A stretch of 64,000 nucleotides of DNA. It comes from Oryzisolibacter propanilivorax. Lineage in GTDB: Bacteria; Pseudomonadota; Gammaproteobacteria; Burkholderiales; Burkholderiaceae_C. A model generated the notes under the pieces. That model was not told the origin of the DNA. It did not search any database and saw nothing but the letters and a program-made list of their open reading frames with translations. Position 1 is the first letter of the stretch; each line of letters begins with the position of its first letter. Shown one piece after another: positions 1 to 10,162 of the stretch. The stretch lies in assembly GCF_900103645.1 (NCBI RefSeq), contig NZ_FNHP01000002.1, forward strand, positions 1-64,000, written 5' to 3'. Both the position numbers and the translations under genes were made by a program.

Positions 1-121
1 CTTGCCAGCACCTTTTAGCACCAGCGCTCCGTCAGAAGCGAAGCCTTGAACTATACAACAGAAATCTGCAGAAGATCAAGACAGAGAAGAAAAGTATTTA
101 ATTCAATCCACTTCACTTCCC

Positions 122-166
122 GCTTGCTGCACCGTCCAGCCCCAAAGACTGTGTGATGCAGCAAGC
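122..166. repeat. Inverted repeat, possible hairpin
   Basis: Two perfect 10-bp arms, GCTTGCTGCA at 122-131 and TGCAGCAAGC at 157-166, are separated by 25 bases. The hairpin lies just beyond the 3' end of gshB in a stretch (1-186) that is visibly AT-richer than the rest of the window. No T-run follows it on either strand, so it is not a standard intrinsic terminator. No gene was recognised in positions 1-186. It could be a transcript-end structure or a regulatory site of a gene outside the window. Confidence 0.4.
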
Positions 167-186
167 CCGCTAGTATAGCTGGGAAA

Positions 187-1155
187 TTAGAGTCTCAGCA
201 AAGTTTTCAATTTTTTTAGTTCTTGCTCCAGCGCATCAACGAACAGTGTCGCCACGTCGCAGCCTGTCTGCTGCTGGATCTCCTGGAAGCAGGTGGGGCT
301 GGTGACGTTGATTTCGGTGATGCATTCACCGATGACGTCGACCCCTGCCAGCAGCAGGCCGCGCTGCTGCAGGATGGGGCCTAGGGCCTCGCCGATTTCC
401 TGATCTCGCGCGCTCAAGGGGCGCGCCACGCCCAGGCCACCGGCTGCCAAGTTGCCACGCACCTCGTTGCCCTGCGGGATGCGTGCCAGGCAGAACGGCA
501 CTGGCTTGCCGCCGATGATCAGCACGCGCTTGTCGCCTTCCGCAATCTGCGGCAGGAATTTCTGCACCATGACGCTTTGGTTGCCGCCCTGGTTCAGGGT
601 TTCGATGATGCTGCCCAGGTTCATTCCATTCGGGCCGACACGGAAGATGCCCGTTCCGCCCATTCCGTCGAGCGGCTTGAGGATGATGTCCTGGTGCTCC
701 TCGTGGAAACGGCGGATGTCCTGCGCCTCGCGCGTGATCAAAGTCGGGCCGATGAACTCGGGAAACTCCATGATGGCCAGTTTTTCCGGATGGTCACGCA
801 GCGCCCGGGGCCGGTTGAACACGCGCCCACCTTCGCGCTCGGCCTGCTCCAGCAGATGCGTGGCGTAGAAGTATTCGCTGTCGAACGGCGGGTCCTTGCG
901 CATCAGCACCGCATCGAAGTCGGCCAGCGCTGCATCGCGCGTGCCCCTCACAACGAACCAGTCCCGCTCGTTTCCGGTCAGGGCGATGTCCCGCACCTGC
1001 GCGGATACGCGGCCGCCGCGCTCCCAGCGCAGCTGGCGTGGCTCGCAGGCTGCCAAGTCATGGCCGCGGCGCGCGGCCTCGCGCATCATGGCGAAGGTGG
1101 TGTCCTTGTAGATCTTGAACTGTTCTAGGGGATCGGCGACGAAAAGCAGTTTCAT
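187..1155 (-). CDS. gshB: Glutathione synthetase
   Basis: This enzyme joins gamma-glutamylcysteine and glycine, with ATP hydrolysis, as the second step of cytosolic glutathione synthesis. The 322-residue product begins MKLLFVADPLEQFKIYKDTT and keeps the GshB layout: an N-terminal pre-ATP-grasp fold, then the ATP-grasp core with ILKPLDGMGGTGIFRV (nucleotide-binding loop) and GVDVIGECITEINVTSPTC near the C terminus. The start at 1155 is preferred over an upstream in-frame start at 1173 because family members begin at MKLLF. It is the last gene of a minus-strand run that also holds gshA, with benE and kup between them. Confidence 0.95.
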   Translation of the reverse strand: MKLLFVADPLEQFKIYKDTTFAMMREAARRGHDLAACEPRQLRWERGGRVSAQVRDIALTGNERDWFVVRGTRDAALADFDAVLMRKDPPFDSEYFYATHLLEQAEREGGRVFNRPRALRDHPEKLAIMEFPEFIGPTLITREAQDIRRFHEEHQDIILKPLDGMGGTGIFRVGPNGMNLGSIIETLNQGGNQSVMVQKFLPQIAEGDKRVLIIGGKPVPFCLARIPQGNEVRGNLAAGGLGVARPLSARDQEIGEALGPILQQRGLLLAGVDVIGECITEINVTSPTCFQEIQQQTGCDVATLFVDALEQELKKLKTLLRL

Positions 1156-1198
1156 GCGGCAGTGGGTCAGCAAAAGGTACGTGAATCACGCCAACGCA

Positions 1199-2425
1199 TC
1201 AGCGCGGCGCGGCATTGGAAGAGGAAGGCGTGGAAGCCGAGGGGCCTGCAATCCGGCCCCGTCCCAGGTGCTGCACCAGCAGCGCCACGCTGCCGGCGAC
1301 CACACCCCAGAAGGCTGAGCCGATGCCACCCAGGGTCACGCCGCTGAGCGTGACCAGAAAGGTGATCAATGCGGCCTCGCGATGCGCCTCGCCCTGCAAT
1401 GCCGTGGCCAGTCCGCTGCCGATCGAGCCCAGCAGCGCCAGTCCGGCAATCGCCACCACCAGTTCGGGGGGGAATGCGGTCAGCAGCCCGGTAACGACAG
1501 CACCGAAGATGCCCACCAGCACATACAGCAGCCCGCAGGATGCGGCGGCGGTATAGCGGCGTTCGCGCTGCGGGTGCGCTTCGGGGCCCATGCAGATGGC
1601 GGCGGTGATGGCGCTGAAGTTCAGCGCATAGCCGCCAAACGGCGCCAGCACCAGGGTGGCCAGCCCGGTCATGGTGATCAGGCGCGACACCGGCAGCTGG
1701 TAGCCGGTGGCGCGCATGACCGCCACCCCGGGCAGGTTCTGCGACGCCATGGTGACAATGAACAGCGGCAGCGCCAGGCTCATGCAGGCCTGCCAGGTGA
1801 AGACCGGCGCGGTGAAGACCGGCCGCGCCAGCTCCAGCCGCACCGCCGACCAATGCATCTGCCCGCTGCCGGCCGCCCAGGCGACGCCGGCGGCCAGCGT
1901 CAAGACCACGGCATAGCGCGGCAGCAGGCGGCGCGCCAGCAGGTAGGCGCCCAGCATGACCAGCACCAGCGGCAGCGCCGTCTGCAGCGCCGAGAACGCC
2001 TGCATGCCGAAGCGCGCCAGCACGCCGGCCAGCAGCGCCGCGGCGATCTCCATGGGAATGCGGTTCATGGCGCGCTCGAACCAGCGCGTGGCCCCGGCCA
2101 GGGTGATGAGCAGCGCACAGGCCATGAACGCGCCCACCGCCTCGCCCATGCCAAAGGCGCCGCTGGCGCCCGCCGCTGCCAGCACCGCCGCGCCTGGCGT
2201 GGACCAAGCGACCATGACCGGCTGGCGCAGGATGAGCGAGGGCACCAGCGAGCACAGCCCCATGCCCAGTCCCAGTGCCCAGACCCACGACGTGACCTGC
2301 GCCGGCGTGGCGCCGAAGGCCTGCGCCGCCTGGAACACCAGCGCCACCGAGCTGGTGAAACCCACCAGCACAGCAACGAAGCCGGCGGTGGCGGCGGACA
2401 GACTCAGATCGCGGAAGAAGCGCAT
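1199..2425 (-). CDS. benE: BenE-family benzoate/proton symporter
   Basis: This 408-residue inner-membrane protein matches the BenE family of proton-coupled aromatic acid importers. It has about 11-12 hydrophobic segments and the N-terminal family feature FVAVLVGFTSSVALVFQAA. The start at MRFFRDLSLS is chosen because the longer open frame to 2566 codes for a non-family leader and runs into the intergenic repeat. No benzoate catabolic genes are next to it; the neighbours are kup and gshB. Membership of the family is clear, but the transported substrate is only inferred from it. Confidence 0.85.
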   Translation of the reverse strand: MRFFRDLSLSAATAGFVAVLVGFTSSVALVFQAAQAFGATPAQVTSWVWALGLGMGLCSLVPSLILRQPVMVAWSTPGAAVLAAAGASGAFGMGEAVGAFMACALLITLAGATRWFERAMNRIPMEIAAALLAGVLARFGMQAFSALQTALPLVLVMLGAYLLARRLLPRYAVVLTLAAGVAWAAGSGQMHWSAVRLELARPVFTAPVFTWQACMSLALPLFIVTMASQNLPGVAVMRATGYQLPVSRLITMTGLATLVLAPFGGYALNFSAITAAICMGPEAHPQRERRYTAAASCGLLYVLVGIFGAVVTGLLTAFPPELVVAIAGLALLGSIGSGLATALQGEAHREAALITFLVTLSGVTLGGIGSAFWGVVAGSVALLVQHLGRGRIAGPSASTPSSSNAAPR

Positions 2426-2470
2426 GGCGGGCCATTGTGGCACCAGCGGCCAATGCGCGCTGCCGCATTG

Positions 2471-2526
2471 GCTATCAAAAATGATAGCTACAGGCCCTTT
2501 GTCTATATAGGCTGGAGGCAAAAAAT
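2471..2526 (+). repeat. Dispersed intergenic repeat, copy 1
   Basis: This copy sits between kup and benE. Its core reads ATGATAGCTACAGGCCCTTT, followed by a short AT-rich spacer, then AGGCTGGAGGC and an A-run. It shares this order (GATAGCT, GGCCCTTT, about 5 bases, AAGGGCTG or similar, GGC, T/A-run) with the copies near 19145, 23096, 24957, 29122, 33853, 36966, 39804, 47700 and 50980. Confidence 0.75.
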
Positions 2527-2528
2527 AC

Positions 2529-4400
2529 TCAAATCTCGACCACGGAACCCAGTTCCACCACCGCATTGCTCGGCAGGTTCAGGAACTCGGCCGCCGCGGT
2601 AGCGCTGTGGTGCATGTGCGCGAACAGCTTTTCGCGCCACGGCGCCAAGCCCGAGCCCAGCGTGGGCGTGACGATGTCGCGCGACAGGAAATAGCTGGTG
2701 GTCATCCCGTCCAGCTCGACATTGCGTGCCTGCAGCAGCGACAGCGCTTTGGGCAGGTCCGGGTCATTCTTGAAGCCGTAGTGCACCACCACCTGCCAGC
2801 AGTCGCGACCCAGCGGTTCGATCTCCAGACGCCGGTCCATGCCGATCCACGGAACCTGGTGGTTGCGCACCGTGACGAACAGGTTTTGCTGGTGCAGCAC
2901 CTTGTTGTGCTTGAGGTTGTGCATCAGCGCGTTGGGCACCAGGCCAGGCTGCGCGTTCAGAAACACCGCCGTGCCCTCGACGCGTGCCGGCGGGCTGACG
3001 AACACCCCGTCCAGGAACGACTTCAGGTCGATGGAGCCGTCGCGCAGGGACTGTGTGAGCAATTCACGCCCGTCCTTCCAAGTGATCATCAGCACGAACA
3101 CCGCGCCGCCGATCAGCAGCGGGAACCAGCCGCCCTGGATCAGCTTGAGCAGGTTGGAACTGAAGAACGCCAGGTCGATGGCCAGGAAGAAGCCCGTGGC
3201 CGCCGCCGTCAGCGCCAGGGGGTAGCCCCAGCCGTAGCGCACCACGAAGAAAGTGAGCACGGTGGTGATGGTCATGTCCAGCGTCACCGCGATGCCGTAG
3301 GCTGCCGCCAGGTTGGACGAGGAGCGGAACAGCACCACCGCCAGCACGATCATGGCGAACAGGCTCCAGTTCACGAACGGCAGGTAGATCTGGCCGGTAT
3401 CGCGCATGCTGGTGTGGCGGATCTGCAGGCGCGGCAGGTAGCCCAGCTGGATGACCTGCTTGGTCACGCTGAAGGCGCCGGAGATCAGCGCCTGCGAGGC
3501 GATCACCGCCGCCAGCGTGGCCATGCCGACCAGCGGCAGGGTCAACCACTCCGGCGCCATCATGAAGAACGGGTTCTTCACCGCCTCCGGGTTGGCCAGC
3601 AGCAGCGCGCCCTGGCCGAAGTAGTTCAGGGTGAGTGCCGGCATGACGATGGAGAACCAGGCGATGCGGATCGGCTGGCGCCCGAAGTGGCCCATGTCGG
3701 CGTACAGCGCCTCGCCGCCGGTCACGCACAGCACCACGGCCCCCAGGATGATGAAGGTGATGCCGGGGTGCTGCCAGATGAAGCGCAGCGCATGGTGCGG
3801 GCTTAAAGCGGCCAGGATCTCCGGGTGGCCGGCGATGTGGTGCACGCCCAGGGCGGCGATGGCGACGAACCACAGCACCATCGCCGGCCCGAAGAATTTG
3901 CCGATGCCCGCGGTGCCGTGCTTCTGCACCCAGAACAGTGTCAGCAGGATGAGCAGCGTCAACGGAATGACCGCGCGCCGGAAGCTGGGCGAGACCACGT
4001 CCAGCCCCTCCACCGCCGACAGCACCGTGATGGCCGGGGTGATGACGCCATCGCCATAGAACAGGCAGGTGCCGAAGATGCCGATCAGCAGCATCCACTT
4101 GCGCAGCTGGGGCGCCTTGTGCTTGACCGAGCGCGAGGCCAGCGCCAGCATCGCCACCAGCCCGCCCTCGCCCTCGTTGTCGGCGCGCAGCACCAGCGTG
4201 ACGTACTTCAGCGAAACGATGATCGTGAGCGTCCAGAAGACGATGGACAGCACGCCATAGACATTGGCCGGCGTGAACGGCACGTGGCCCGAGCCGAAAA
4301 CCTCTTTCAGCGTGTACAGCACGCTGGTGCCGATGTCGCCATAGACGACGCCGATGGCGCCCAGGGTCAGGGCCGGAAGGGACGATTTCTGGTGTTGCAC
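2529..4400 (-). CDS. kup: Low-affinity potassium transporter Kup
   Basis: This inner-membrane proton-coupled potassium uptake protein has 623 residues, the normal Kup length. The N-terminal signature [20 protein letters not shown] is intact. About 12 membrane segments follow, including [17 protein letters not shown], and the protein ends in a hydrophilic cytosolic domain from about residue 440. The reading frame starts with GTG at 4400; no better ATG precedes the signature. It lies 100 bp downstream of gshA and 103 bp upstream of benE. Its neighbours in the same run are trkA and trkH, so two independent potassium uptake routes are encoded together. Confidence 0.95.
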   Translation of the reverse strand: MQHQKSSLPALTLGAIGVVYGDIGTSVLYTLKEVFGSGHVPFTPANVYGVLSIVFWTLTIIVSLKYVTLVLRADNEGEGGLVAMLALASRSVKHKAPQLRKWMLLIGIFGTCLFYGDGVITPAITVLSAVEGLDVVSPSFRRAVIPLTLLILLTLFWVQKHGTAGIGKFFGPAMVLWFVAIAALGVHHIAGHPEILAALSPHHALRFIWQHPGITFIILGAVVLCVTGGEALYADMGHFGRQPIRIAWFSIVMPALTLNYFGQGALLLANPEAVKNPFFMMAPEWLTLPLVGMATLAAVIASQALISGAFSVTKQVIQLGYLPRLQIRHTSMRDTGQIYLPFVNWSLFAMIVLAVVLFRSSSNLAAAYGIAVTLDMTITTVLTFFVVRYGWGYPLALTAAATGFFLAIDLAFFSSNLLKLIQGGWFPLLIGGAVFVLMITWKDGRELLTQSLRDGSIDLKSFLDGVFVSPPARVEGTAVFLNAQPGLVPNALMHNLKHNKVLHQQNLFVTVRNHQVPWIGMDRRLEIEPLGRDCWQVVVHYGFKNDPDLPKALSLLQARNVELDGMTTSYFLSRDIVTPTLGSGLAPWREKLFAHMHHSATAAAEFLNLPSNAVVELGSVVEI

Positions 4401-4500
4401 GGTGCGTGCCGGTCATGCAGGGCGCGCCATTGTGCGCCGTATGCGCCGCATGTCCACGTCCCTGGGGACGGGGCTGTGGTTGCGGCGCCACCCGGCGGCA

Positions 4501-5796
4501 TCAGTCGTAGACCTCGGCTTGTGGGTCGGTAGCCTCCAGCTCGTAGCTGGCAGCCAGCATCGCCAGGCGCGCCACCACGCCGTACATGTAGAAGCGGTTC
4601 GGCGCGCTGGCGCCGGGCCGCGCGCCTGGTTGCGGCAGGTGGTGGCTGCGCTCGAACGCCAGCGGCACGAAGGCGGCGCCGGGGGCGTTCAGGTTCTCGT
4701 CATCGCCGCGCTCGGCGTGCATGCGGTAGAAGCCCCCGACCACGTAGCGGTCCATCATATAGACCACCGGCTCGGCCACTGCCTGGTGCACGCGCTCGCG
4801 GGTCAGCACGCCTTCCTGCACGATCACGTCGTGGACCGCCTGCCCGTCCTGGGTCAGCGCCAGGCTGTGGCGCGCCTTGCGGCTCAGGCCATCCAGCTCC
4901 CTGACGTCGCGCACGGTCATGATGCCCAGGCCATGCGTGCCGTTGTCCGGCTTGACCAGCACGAACGGCTTTTCGTTGATGCCGTATTCCTTGTACTTGC
5001 GCCGCACCTTGGTCAGGGTGGCGTCCACCGCGGCGCGCAGGCCTTCCAGACCGGCGTCGGCCTCGAAGTCCACGCCCTCGGCGCGCGTGAACAGCGGGTT
5101 GATCAGCCAGGGATCGATGCCCAGCATCTTGCCGAAGCGCTTGGCCACGTCCTCGTAGCACTGGAAGTGGCGGCTCTTCCTGCGCACGCTCCAGCCGGCG
5201 TGCAGCGGCGGCAGCAGGTACTGCTCGTACAGCTCCTCCAGGATGCCCGGAGCGCCGGCCGACAGGTCGTTGTTCAGCAAGATGGTGCAGGGGTCGAAGT
5301 GCTTCAGCCCCAGACGATGGCGCGTGCGCACCACCGGCTCCAGCACCACCTTGTCGCCGCCGGGCAGCTCGGTGATGGTGGCCTTCTTCAGGTCCGGGCT
5401 GACCGAGCCCACCCGCACGTGCAGCCCGGCCATGTTGAAGATGCGCACCAGCTGCGCGATGTTGGCCAGGTGGAAGGTGTTGCCCGAGTGGTTCTCGGGA
5501 ATGATCAGCAGGTTGCGCGCTTCGGGGCAGATCTTCTCGATGGCCGCCATCGCCGCCTGCACCGCCAGCGGCAGCATCTCGTCGGTCAGGTGATTCCAGC
5601 CGCCCGGGAACAGGTTGGTGTCTACCGGCGCCAGCTTGAAGCCGGCATTGCGGATGTCCACCGAGCTGTAGAACGGCGGAGTGTGCTCCATCCACTCCAG
5701 GCGGAACCAGCGCTCGATCGCCGGCATGGAGTCCAGGATGCGCTGCTCCAGTTCATTGATCGGCCCGGTGAGCGCGGTGATGAGATGCGGAACCAT
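4501..5796 (-). CDS. gshA: Glutamate-cysteine ligase (proteobacterial ATP-grasp-like type)
   Basis: This enzyme catalyses the ATP-dependent first step of glutathione synthesis, glutamate plus cysteine. The 431-residue product begins MVPHLITALTGPINELEQRI and resembles the gshA type found in beta- and acidophilic gammaproteobacteria rather than the E. coli GshA fold. Family stretches include APVDTNLFPGGWNHL near residue 60, LLIIPENHS, and FVLVKPDNGTHGLGIMTVRD, the last resembling an ATP-grasp nucleotide loop. It follows trkH by 109 bp and precedes kup by 100 bp on the same strand; gshB is three genes further on. Confidence 0.92.
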   Translation of the reverse strand: MVPHLITALTGPINELEQRILDSMPAIERWFRLEWMEHTPPFYSSVDIRNAGFKLAPVDTNLFPGGWNHLTDEMLPLAVQAAMAAIEKICPEARNLLIIPENHSGNTFHLANIAQLVRIFNMAGLHVRVGSVSPDLKKATITELPGGDKVVLEPVVRTRHRLGLKHFDPCTILLNNDLSAGAPGILEELYEQYLLPPLHAGWSVRRKSRHFQCYEDVAKRFGKMLGIDPWLINPLFTRAEGVDFEADAGLEGLRAAVDATLTKVRRKYKEYGINEKPFVLVKPDNGTHGLGIMTVRDVRELDGLSRKARHSLALTQDGQAVHDVIVQEGVLTRERVHQAVAEPVVYMMDRYVVGGFYRMHAERGDDENLNAPGAAFVPLAFERSHHLPQPGARPGASAPNRFYMYGVVARLAMLAASYELEATDPQAEVYD

Positions 5797-5905
5797 AAGA
5801 GCCCTGGGTTACGGTCGAGCGGGCCATTGTAGGGACGGGCTCCCGCCGCGCCTGTACGCACTATTCCTGTCCTGCGCGGTCTGGCAGCCGAGCCTGTCGG
5901 CCTTG

Positions 5906-7372
5906 TCAGCGACGCCAGAACGCCGGGGTCAGCAGCGCCATGAAGCTCAGGATCTCCAGCCGCCCCAGCAGCATGCCCAGGGTGCAGACCCACAGCTGGA
6001 AGTCGGTCAGCACGGCATAGTTGGAACTGGGGCCCAGCAGTCCCAGGCCCGGGCCCGTGCAGTGCACACTGGCCAGCACCGCCGAGAACGCCGTGACCAT
6101 GTCCAGGTCGGTCAGCAGCAGCACCAGGCTCAGCACGATCACGGTGGCGCCGTATACCAGCATGAAGGCCAGCACCGAGAACACCATGCCGTCGGACACC
6201 ACCCGCTCGCCCAGGCGCAGCGGCTGCATGGCGCGCGGATGCACGGTGCGCGTCAGCTCGCGCCGCGCCTGCTTGAACAGGATCAGCATGCGCACCATCT
6301 TGATGCCGCCGCCCGTGGAGCCGGCGCTGGTGGCGACTCCCGACATCAGCAGCATCAGCACCGGCGCCAGCACCGGCCAGGCCAGGTAATCGGTGGTAGC
6401 GAAACCGGTGGTGGTGGCCACCGACACCACGTGGAACAGCCCCATGCGCAATGCCTGCAGCGGCTCGTAGGTGCCCTTGGCCCACAGCAGCAGCGCCACC
6501 AACAGTCCGCCGCCGATCAGCGCCCCCAGCGTGGCGCGCATTTCCTCGTCGCGCCAGAAGCTGCGCCAGTGTCCCTTGCGCACCGCCACGAAATACAGCG
6601 CGAAGTTGCAGCTGGCCGCCAGCATGAAAACCAGACAGATACCCTCCAGCAACGGCGAGGCAAAGTAGCCGAAGCTGGCGTCGTGCGGCGACAGCCCGCC
6701 CAGGCTGACGGTGGCGAACATGTGCATGACCGCGTCCTCAGGCGTCATGCCGCCGGCCCAGAAGGCCAGCGCGCAGGCCAGCGAAAACACCACGTACACG
6801 CCCCACAGGCCCTTGGCGGTCTCGGTCATGCGCGGGGTCAGCTTGGTGTCCTTGACCGGGCCGGCGGCCTCGGCCTTGAACAGCTGCGCGCCGCCCATGC
6901 CCAGCACCGGCAGGATGGCCACCGCCAGGATCAGGATGCCCATGCCGCCCAGCCACTGCATGAAGGTGCGCCACATGTTCACCGACAGCGGCAGGCCGTC
7001 GAGCTGCGACAGCACTGTGGAGCCGGTGGTGGTCAGGCCCGACACCGCCTCGAAATACGCATGCGTGAACGACAGCGGCCGGCCGACGGCGTCCAGAACC
7101 AGCAGCAGCGGCAGAGCGGCGAAGAACGGCGTCACCGCCCACACCAGCGACACCAGCAGCACGCCGTGGCGCGGCAGCAGCTCGTCGCGGTGCTCGCGCA
7201 GGCCCCACCACAGCAACACGCCCGAGCCCAGGGTCAGGCACATGGCGAGGGCGTACTCGTGCCACAGCCCCTCTTCGGCCCACAGCGACGCGCCCAGCGG
7301 CACGCCCAGCGTCAGGGCGAACATCGCCAGCAGGGCACCCAGCACGCGCAGGACGGGCAGCAGGTCGGACAT
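5906..7372 (-). CDS. trkH: Trk potassium uptake system, membrane subunit TrkH
   Basis: This 488-residue inner-membrane channel subunit works with the peripheral NAD-binding TrkA. It has the four-fold TM-pore-TM pattern of the TrkH/KtrB family, with selectivity-filter regions such as SGLTTTGSTVL near residue 110, TVSLGGLSPHDASFGYF near 225 and SAGSTGGGIKMVRM near 340. The start at 7372 gives the usual N terminus. It lies 23 bp downstream of trkA and is almost certainly co-transcribed with it. Confidence 0.95.
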   Translation of the reverse strand: MSDLLPVLRVLGALLAMFALTLGVPLGASLWAEEGLWHEYALAMCLTLGSGVLLWWGLREHRDELLPRHGVLLVSLVWAVTPFFAALPLLLVLDAVGRPLSFTHAYFEAVSGLTTTGSTVLSQLDGLPLSVNMWRTFMQWLGGMGILILAVAILPVLGMGGAQLFKAEAAGPVKDTKLTPRMTETAKGLWGVYVVFSLACALAFWAGGMTPEDAVMHMFATVSLGGLSPHDASFGYFASPLLEGICLVFMLAASCNFALYFVAVRKGHWRSFWRDEEMRATLGALIGGGLLVALLLWAKGTYEPLQALRMGLFHVVSVATTTGFATTDYLAWPVLAPVLMLLMSGVATSAGSTGGGIKMVRMLILFKQARRELTRTVHPRAMQPLRLGERVVSDGMVFSVLAFMLVYGATVIVLSLVLLLTDLDMVTAFSAVLASVHCTGPGLGLLGPSSNYAVLTDFQLWVCTLGMLLGRLEILSFMALLTPAFWRR

Positions 7373-7395
7373 GGACGATCAGGCCGGCAAGGCGG

Positions 7396-8865
7396 TCAAA
7401 AGAAGGTGGCGCTGACGCGGAACAGCCGCTCGACATCGCGTACCAGGCGCTTGTGCGGCAGGAAGAAGACCACGTGGTCGTTGCTCTCGATGACGGTGTT
7501 GCTGCGCGGGATGATGACCTGCGGCTCGGCCACCGGCTCCGGCGCCTCGGCGGGCGTCTCGGCATTCGTTTCCGGCAGGCCGCGCACGATCAGGCCCATG
7601 TGCACCTCGGGCGGCAGGCGGATCTCCTCCACCCGCCGGCCCACCACGCGCGAGGTCTTGCGGTCGCCGCGCGCCACGATCTCCAGCGCCTCGGCCACGC
7701 CGCGGCGCAGGCTGTGCACCGCCTGCACGTCGCCGCGGCGCACGTAGGCCAGCAACTCGCCCAGCATGGCCTGCGCCGGCGACAGCGCGATATCGATCTG
7801 CGTGCCGTGCATCAGATCGGCGTAAGAGCGCCGGTTGATCAGCGCCAGCACCCGGCTAGCGCCCATCTTCTTGGCCAGCAGGCAGGCCATGATGTTGTCC
7901 TCGTCGTCGTCGGTGACGGCCAGGAACAGGTCCACCTCCTCGATGCCCTCGCCACTGAGCAGGTCCTCGTCGGTGGCGTCGCCCTGCAGCACCAGCACGT
8001 CGGGCGGCAGCTCGGCGGCCAGGTGCATGCAGCGCTCGACGTCACCCTCCAGCACCTTGACGTTGAAGCGCTCCTGCAGGCCCAGCTGGCGCGCCAGGCG
8101 CAGGCCCACGCGGCCGCCGCCGGCGATCATGATGCGCCGCACCGGCCGCGCCGGCTGCCCGCCGCGGCAGTGCAGCGCCGCCAGGATCTGTGCCACGCGC
8201 TCGCGCCCGGCCAGCACGAAGACCTCGTCCAGCGGCTCCACGCGCGTCGCGCCGTCGCAGGGCACGAAGCGGTCGGGCTCGTCCAGGAAGCGCCGGTAGA
8301 TGGCGACGATGCGCATGGCCACGTCCGGCGCCTTCTCGCGGATGGCGGCGATCTGCAGCCCCACCAGCGGTGCGCCAGCGCGTGCGCGCACCGACACCAG
8401 GCAGGCCCGGCCGCCGGCGAACTCGCGCACCTGCAGTGCCTCCGGGTACTCGACCAGCTTGCCGATGTAGCGCGTCAGCGAGTCTTCGGGGCAGATGATG
8501 CGGTCCACGCCGAAGCCGTCCTTGCCCAGCAGCTCGGCCCCCTCGTGCTGCGCGAAGCCCGACGAGCGTACGCGCGCGATGCGCGTGGGGATGCTGAACA
8601 CCACCTGCGCCACCTTGCAGCACACCAGGTTGGTCTCGTCCTGCGCGGCGCAGGCGATCAGCAGGTCGGTGTCGCGCGCGCCGGCCTCGGCCAGCACGGT
8701 CGGATCGATGCCGTTGCCGACCACGCCGCGCAGGTCCCAGCGGTCCTGCAGTTCGCGCAGCCGCCGCGCGTCGGTGTCGATGACGGTGATGTCGTTCTTC
8801 TCCGACACCAGGCTCTCGGCGACGCTCTGGCCGACACGGCCGGCGCCCAAAATGATGATCTTCAT
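7396..8865 (-). CDS. trkA: Trk potassium uptake regulatory subunit TrkA
   Basis: This cytosolic 489-residue protein regulates the TrkH channel by binding NAD(H). It has two RCK halves, each with a Rossmann nucleotide-binding motif: MKIIILGAGRVGQSVAESL at the N terminus and MIAGGGRVGLRLARQLGL near residue 237. It is about 30 residues longer than E. coli TrkA. The extra length lies in an Ala/Pro/Glu-rich stretch (about residues 430-450) before the C-terminal TrkA-C region. It sits between proA (16 bp) and trkH (23 bp), consistent with one transcript. Confidence 0.95.
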   Translation of the reverse strand: MKIIILGAGRVGQSVAESLVSEKNDITVIDTDARRLRELQDRWDLRGVVGNGIDPTVLAEAGARDTDLLIACAAQDETNLVCCKVAQVVFSIPTRIARVRSSGFAQHEGAELLGKDGFGVDRIICPEDSLTRYIGKLVEYPEALQVREFAGGRACLVSVRARAGAPLVGLQIAAIREKAPDVAMRIVAIYRRFLDEPDRFVPCDGATRVEPLDEVFVLAGRERVAQILAALHCRGGQPARPVRRIMIAGGGRVGLRLARQLGLQERFNVKVLEGDVERCMHLAAELPPDVLVLQGDATDEDLLSGEGIEEVDLFLAVTDDDEDNIMACLLAKKMGASRVLALINRRSYADLMHGTQIDIALSPAQAMLGELLAYVRRGDVQAVHSLRRGVAEALEIVARGDRKTSRVVGRRVEEIRLPPEVHMGLIVRGLPETNAETPAEAPEPVAEPQVIIPRSNTVIESNDHVVFFLPHKRLVRDVERLFRVSATFF

Positions 8866-8881
8866 GGCCTGGCCGCGCGCG

Positions 8882-10162
8882 TCAGCCGCGCACGTCGCCC
8901 TCGCCCAGCACCACCCATTTGAGCGAGGTCAGCCCCTCGATGCCCACCGGTCCGCGCGCGTGGAACTTGTCCGTGCTGATGCCAATCTCCGCGCCCAGCC
9001 CATACTCGAAGCCGTCGGCGAAGCGCGTGCTGGCATTCACCATGCAGCTGGCCGAGTCCACATCGCGCAGGAACTGCTGCGCGTGCAGGTGGTCGCGCGT
9101 GACGATGGCGTCGGTGTGGTGGCTGCCCCAGCGGTTGATGTGCGCGATGGCTTCCTCCAGCCCCGCCACCACCTTCACGCTGATGATCGGCGCCAGGTAT
9201 TCCTCGCCCCAGTCGGCCTCGGTGGCCTCGGCCAGGTCGGCCCCTGGCACGGCGCGCAGGATCGCCAGCGCCTGGGGGCAGGCGCGCATCTGCACGCCCT
9301 TGGCGGCGTAGACGGCGCCGATCTGCGGCAAAAAGGCCTGCGCCACGCCACGCGCCACCAGCAGGCTTTCGGTGGCGTTGCACGGGCTGTACTTGTGCGT
9401 CTTGGCGTTGTCGGCGATCTTCACCGCCATGGCGATGTCGCACGGGTCGTCCACATAGGTGTGGCAGTTGCCGTCCAGGTGCTTGATGACCGGCACCTTC
9501 GCCTCCACGCTGATGCGCTCGATCAGGCCCTTGCCGCCGCGCGGGATGATCACGTCCACGTACGCGGGCAGGGCGATCAGCTGGCCGACGGCGGCGCGGT
9601 CGGTGGTCTGCACCAACTGCACGGCATGTTCGGGCAGGCCGGCCTCGGCCAACGCCTGCGCCACCAGCAGCGCCAGCGCGCGGTTGGAGTCGATGGCCTC
9701 CGAGCCGCCGCGCAGGATGGCCGCGTTGCCGCTCTTGATCGACAGGCTGGCGGCCTCGATGGTCACGTTCGGCCGGCTCTCGTAAATCATGCAGAACACG
9801 CCGATGGGCACGCGCATGCGCCCGACGCGGATGCCGCTGGGTTGCTGCTGCATGCCCTGCAACTCGCCGATGATGTCCGGCATGGCCGCCAACTGCTCGC
9901 AACCCTGGGCGCAGGTCTCCAGCGCCTGGGGGCTGAGCTTCAGGCGATCGACCATCGGCTCGGGCAAACCGGCGGCGCGCGCGCGCTCCAGGTCCAGCGC
10001 ATTGGCCGCAGCCAGCGCCGGACCGCTATCCCGCAGCAGCCGGGCCAGCGCCCGCAATGCTTTGTTTTTGATAGCTGCCGGCGTACGCGCCATCAGGGCT
10101 GAGGCCGCTTTTGCCTGCAATCCGAGGGTGTGGGTGTATTCGGCGATGTTCAGCGCATTCAT
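8882..10162 (-). CDS. proA: Glutamate-5-semialdehyde dehydrogenase (gamma-glutamyl phosphate reductase)
   Basis: This NADPH-dependent enzyme makes glutamate-5-semialdehyde in proline biosynthesis. The 426-residue product has the ALDH-like fold, the [18 protein letters not shown] region and the catalytic cysteine in [12 protein letters not shown]. The start at 10162 is fixed by an ATGA overlap with the stop of the upstream sensor kinase, so translation is probably coupled. Codons about 27-37 ([10 protein letters not shown]) use A/T-rich codons, and the DNA there resembles the intergenic repeat (see findings). proB is not in the window. Confidence 0.95.
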   Translation of the reverse strand: MNALNIAEYTHTLGLQAKAASALMARTPAAIKNKALRALARLLRDSGPALAAANALDLERARAAGLPEPMVDRLKLSPQALETCAQGCEQLAAMPDIIGELQGMQQQPSGIRVGRMRVPIGVFCMIYESRPNVTIEAASLSIKSGNAAILRGGSEAIDSNRALALLVAQALAEAGLPEHAVQLVQTTDRAAVGQLIALPAYVDVIIPRGGKGLIERISVEAKVPVIKHLDGNCHTYVDDPCDIAMAVKIADNAKTHKYSPCNATESLLVARGVAQAFLPQIGAVYAAKGVQMRACPQALAILRAVPGADLAEATEADWGEEYLAPIISVKVVAGLEEAIAHINRWGSHHTDAIVTRDHLHAQQFLRDVDSASCMVNASTRFADGFEYGLGAEIGISTDKFHARGPVGIEGLTSLKWVVLGEGDVRG

